From Bacteroidaceae bacterium (GTDB lineage Bacteria > Bacteroidota > Bacteroidia > Bacteroidales > Bacteroidaceae), in contig BLLV01000047.1 of assembly GCA_011959205.1 (NCBI GenBank), positions 1 to 55,090 of the forward strand: a DNA stretch of 55,090 nt, written 5' to 3'. The translations under genes and the position numbers were made by a program. Below, piece by piece: positions 53,380 to 55,090 of the stretch (position 1 is the first letter of the stretch; every line of letters starts with the position of its first letter). The notes under the pieces are model-generated. The model was given only the letters and a program-made list of their open reading frames with translations, was not told the origin of the DNA and searched no databases.

Positions 53380-54753
53380 ATGTGTGAATTCAAAAAAACA
53401 AAAGAAAACCCTCCAATAGCTCTTAAGAATGCTGTGTTGAAAAATAGCGCATACACAACATGGGATGAAGCAAAAAAAGAATGGGAGTTTGATAAATACT
53501 ATTATAATACAACTCAAAGAGTATGTTGCCCATGCAGTCTCCGAGAAATAAAGCATATTGTTGCTATAAAAAATAAGATAACGAATAAGGTTTTAGAAAT
53601 AGATATTAAATGTGCGGAAATTTATTTTGGATTCAGAGAAGGAAAAAAAATTAAGGAATCAATACAAAGATTATGTAGAAATATCGATTTAGGAATGGAC
53701 AGAGTTGCACTTGATTATCTGTTTAGAAACAGGTGTATTGGAAATATTAGTTATAATGATTATGAGATAGCAAAAATGAGACGTGAGTCAAAGCACTATT
53801 ATTCAGACCGTATAATTAATGCACGTCAGGAGATAAATCATATATTAATGAATTATACAAATTATGAGCATAAAGAAAAATTAAAGCAGATTGATTATAT
53901 GATTGGAGTTTCTGAAGAATATCCTCTATTAAATGTAGACTCATTAATTACAGCCCGTCAAACATTTCTAATCAATGGCGTAGTGAACATGGAAGAATTA
54001 CATGAATTTATGAAAATCACAGGTAAATATGGAGCATATTATTCGGAAAAACAAAAAGTTAGAATACTGGATGAATATTTTAATCGCAGGTGGCATAATG
54101 CTTTGAGTAGATTCGTGGACGAACGAGAATATTGGGATAAAATTACATATTTTACCACTCTTACAACTAAAGAAGAAGCAAAAGAAAGAGTAATGAGTAA
54201 GAAACGAACAAGAAAACCAAAAATGTCTAAAGTTGAAAATGAAATTCAAAACATCAATCTTGCGGAAGGATTGGAGGATACTGTAATAGATTTAAATTCA
54301 GATGATTGTATTGACTATTACGGTGATGATTGGGATGAGGAAAATTTTGATGAAAGTAAGTTTGCGTTTGGTACGGAATCTATGTATCGAAAGTTCATGA
54401 ATATATTATATGAGTGGATAATAGAAGATATGAAGAAAAAGGAGATAAGAAAATCTAAGTTATCCACAAATCAGTCGTATTCATTAGAAGATGTTGTTTG
54501 CTTCATTGATATTCCTATTATTACGAAAATATTTAAGGAGGTATCTTGTTCTTCTTTCTATCAGCTAATGGTTGAGGAAGGTTTATCTCTTAAATATTCA
54601 TGTCAGATTCTTGATTGGCTGATACGTAATTCTGATAAAGGTGTAAAAAAATCAAAGATGGTAACAATGAAAAATATGCTAAGGCGCTATGGATTCAAAC
54701 TTATGCACAATGATAAAATAACTCGTATTTTACCATCAAATGATGAAGAGTAA
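53380..54753 (+). CDS. Unknown 457-aa protein with N-terminal Cys motif
   Basis: Not recognised. Near residues 48-80 it has RVCCPCSLREIKHIVAI and KNKITNKVLEIDIKCAEIY: a Cys-x-Cys-like knuckle followed by an N-K-x-T-x-x-x-L strand pair and a further Cys. This resembles the small zinc-binding modules found in some phage and plasmid proteins. The rest is long, charged and mostly helical, with a Lys-rich patch (SKKRTRKPKMSK, about 273-284) and an acidic patch (LNSDDCIDYYGDDWDEENFD). No signal peptide or enzyme motif is seen. It is the last gene before a strong terminator and may be a DNA- or RNA-binding protein of the element. Confidence 0.65.
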   Translation: MCEFKKTKENPPIALKNAVLKNSAYTTWDEAKKEWEFDKYYYNTTQRVCCPCSLREIKHIVAIKNKITNKVLEIDIKCAEIYFGFREGKKIKESIQRLCRNIDLGMDRVALDYLFRNRCIGNISYNDYEIAKMRRESKHYYSDRIINARQEINHILMNYTNYEHKEKLKQIDYMIGVSEEYPLLNVDSLITARQTFLINGVVNMEELHEFMKITGKYGAYYSEKQKVRILDEYFNRRWHNALSRFVDEREYWDKITYFTTLTTKEEAKERVMSKKRTRKPKMSKVENEIQNINLAEGLEDTVIDLNSDDCIDYYGDDWDEENFDESKFAFGTESMYRKFMNILYEWIIEDMKKKEIRKSKLSTNQSYSLEDVVCFIDIPIITKIFKEVSCSSFYQLMVEEGLSLKYSCQILDWLIRNSDKGVKKSKMVTMKNMLRRYGFKLMHNDKITRILPSNDEE

Positions 54754-54788
54754 ATACTTTTAACATTCTAAACGGTTTATTTTTAGAT

Positions 54789-54830
54789 ACAAAGATTCAA
54801 GATATACTTTAAATACTCTTGAATCTTTGT
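54789..54830 (+). terminator. Intrinsic terminator after the 457-aa gene
   Basis: A perfect 14-bp hairpin (54789-54802 with 54817-54830, core AAAGATTCAAGA) with a 14-nt loop is followed by CTTTATATATTTTT. It lies 35 nt after the stop. Confidence 0.85.
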
Positions 54831-54851
54831 CTTTATATATTTTTAGAAGCA

Positions 54852-55090
54852 GATTATCAAATTGCTTAATGGTGAGATACTCTTTCATGAGGTATGACTT
54901 TATAACTTGAATATGCTTAATCTGTTTGAAAGTGTTCTTGCTTGAAAATAGATTATCAAATCACTTAACGGTGAGATGCTCTTTCATGAGGTATGACTTT
55001 ATAACTTGAATGCGCTTAATTAGCTTTGATAGTGCTCTTGCTTGAAAGTCGATTATCAAATCACTTAATGGTGAGATGTTCTTTTATGAG
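54852..55090. repeat. Tandem repeat, ~100-nt unit, cut by window end
   Basis: Units start at 54852, 54951 and 55051 with GATTATCAAAT, followed by a strongly conserved GGTGAGAT, CTTTCATGAGGTATGACT and TTATAACTTGAAT. The last ~30 nt of each unit vary more. Unit length is 99 and 100 nt; the third is incomplete. There is no reading frame through it. It could be a binding-site array, a family of small RNAs or a simple tandem duplication. The array begins directly after a terminator and continues beyond the window. Confidence 0.75.

Noticed and set aside
54852-55090. CRISPR array
   Set aside because: Units are about 100 nt and similar along almost all their length; there are no short identical repeats with unique spacers and no cas genes.

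Overview
The window looks like a chromosome segment of a gut Bacteroidales bacterium (Bacteroides or Phocaeicola type). The support is two SusC/SusD pairs, Reg_prop/Y_Y_Y sensor-regulators, ECF sigma factors, Bacteroidales-only families (VirE_N/DUF3874, DUF6078) and several promoters of the Bacteroides form TTTG-N19-20-TAnnTTTG. I cannot name the species.

Layout. (1) 1-3.2 kb: a compact, GC-richer module with a VirE-like primase/helicase and a DUF6078 protein. It is bounded by about 122-bp imperfect inverted repeats (137-258 and 3041-3162) and holds a 22-nt iteron-like array (2395-2504). (2) 3.2-22.2 kb, all minus strand: PUL A, in transcription order a membrane regulator with AraC output, ECF sigma, SusC, SusD, GH97, GH36, GH51, GH30 and a clan GH-N beta-helix enzyme. 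Three intrinsic terminators lie inside it, and a GH97 3'-end remnant shows a past duplication. (3) 22.4-29.3 kb: heparinase II/III-like protein and alpha/beta hydrolase (minus), then a divergent GH3 (plus). (4) 29.5-46.4 kb, minus strand: PUL B, in transcription order a second regulator of the same type, GH88, ECF sigma, SusC, SusD, clan GH-N enzyme, GH97 and an Alginate_lyase-like/GH92 fusion. (5) 46.56 kb to the end: an AT-rich integrated element next to a tRNA-Met 3' fragment. It carries an orphan HigA with a gutted HigB, a tyrosine recombinase, an acidic protein, a lipoprotein behind a long structured leader, a candidate regulator divergent from two excisionase-like proteins, an unknown 457-aa protein and a ~100-bp tandem repeat running off the edge.

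How the genes may work together. Lyase-type proteins plus GH88 point to a uronic-acid-containing glycan: lyases would leave unsaturated uronates, GH88 would remove them, and the GH92 part, GH97s, GH36, GH51, GH3 and GH30 would trim the neutral sugars. A glucuronomannan-type plant gum is one candidate, but this is inference. The most unusual regulatory feature, present twice, is a histidine-kinase-less Reg_prop/Y_Y_Y/AraC membrane protein paired with an ECF sigma factor, with no visible anti-sigma gene and no STN domain on the SusC. The mobile element contains two switch-like candidates: helically phased TGCC repeats before both the integrase and the excisionase genes, and a three-strand alternative-pairing leader before the lipoprotein.
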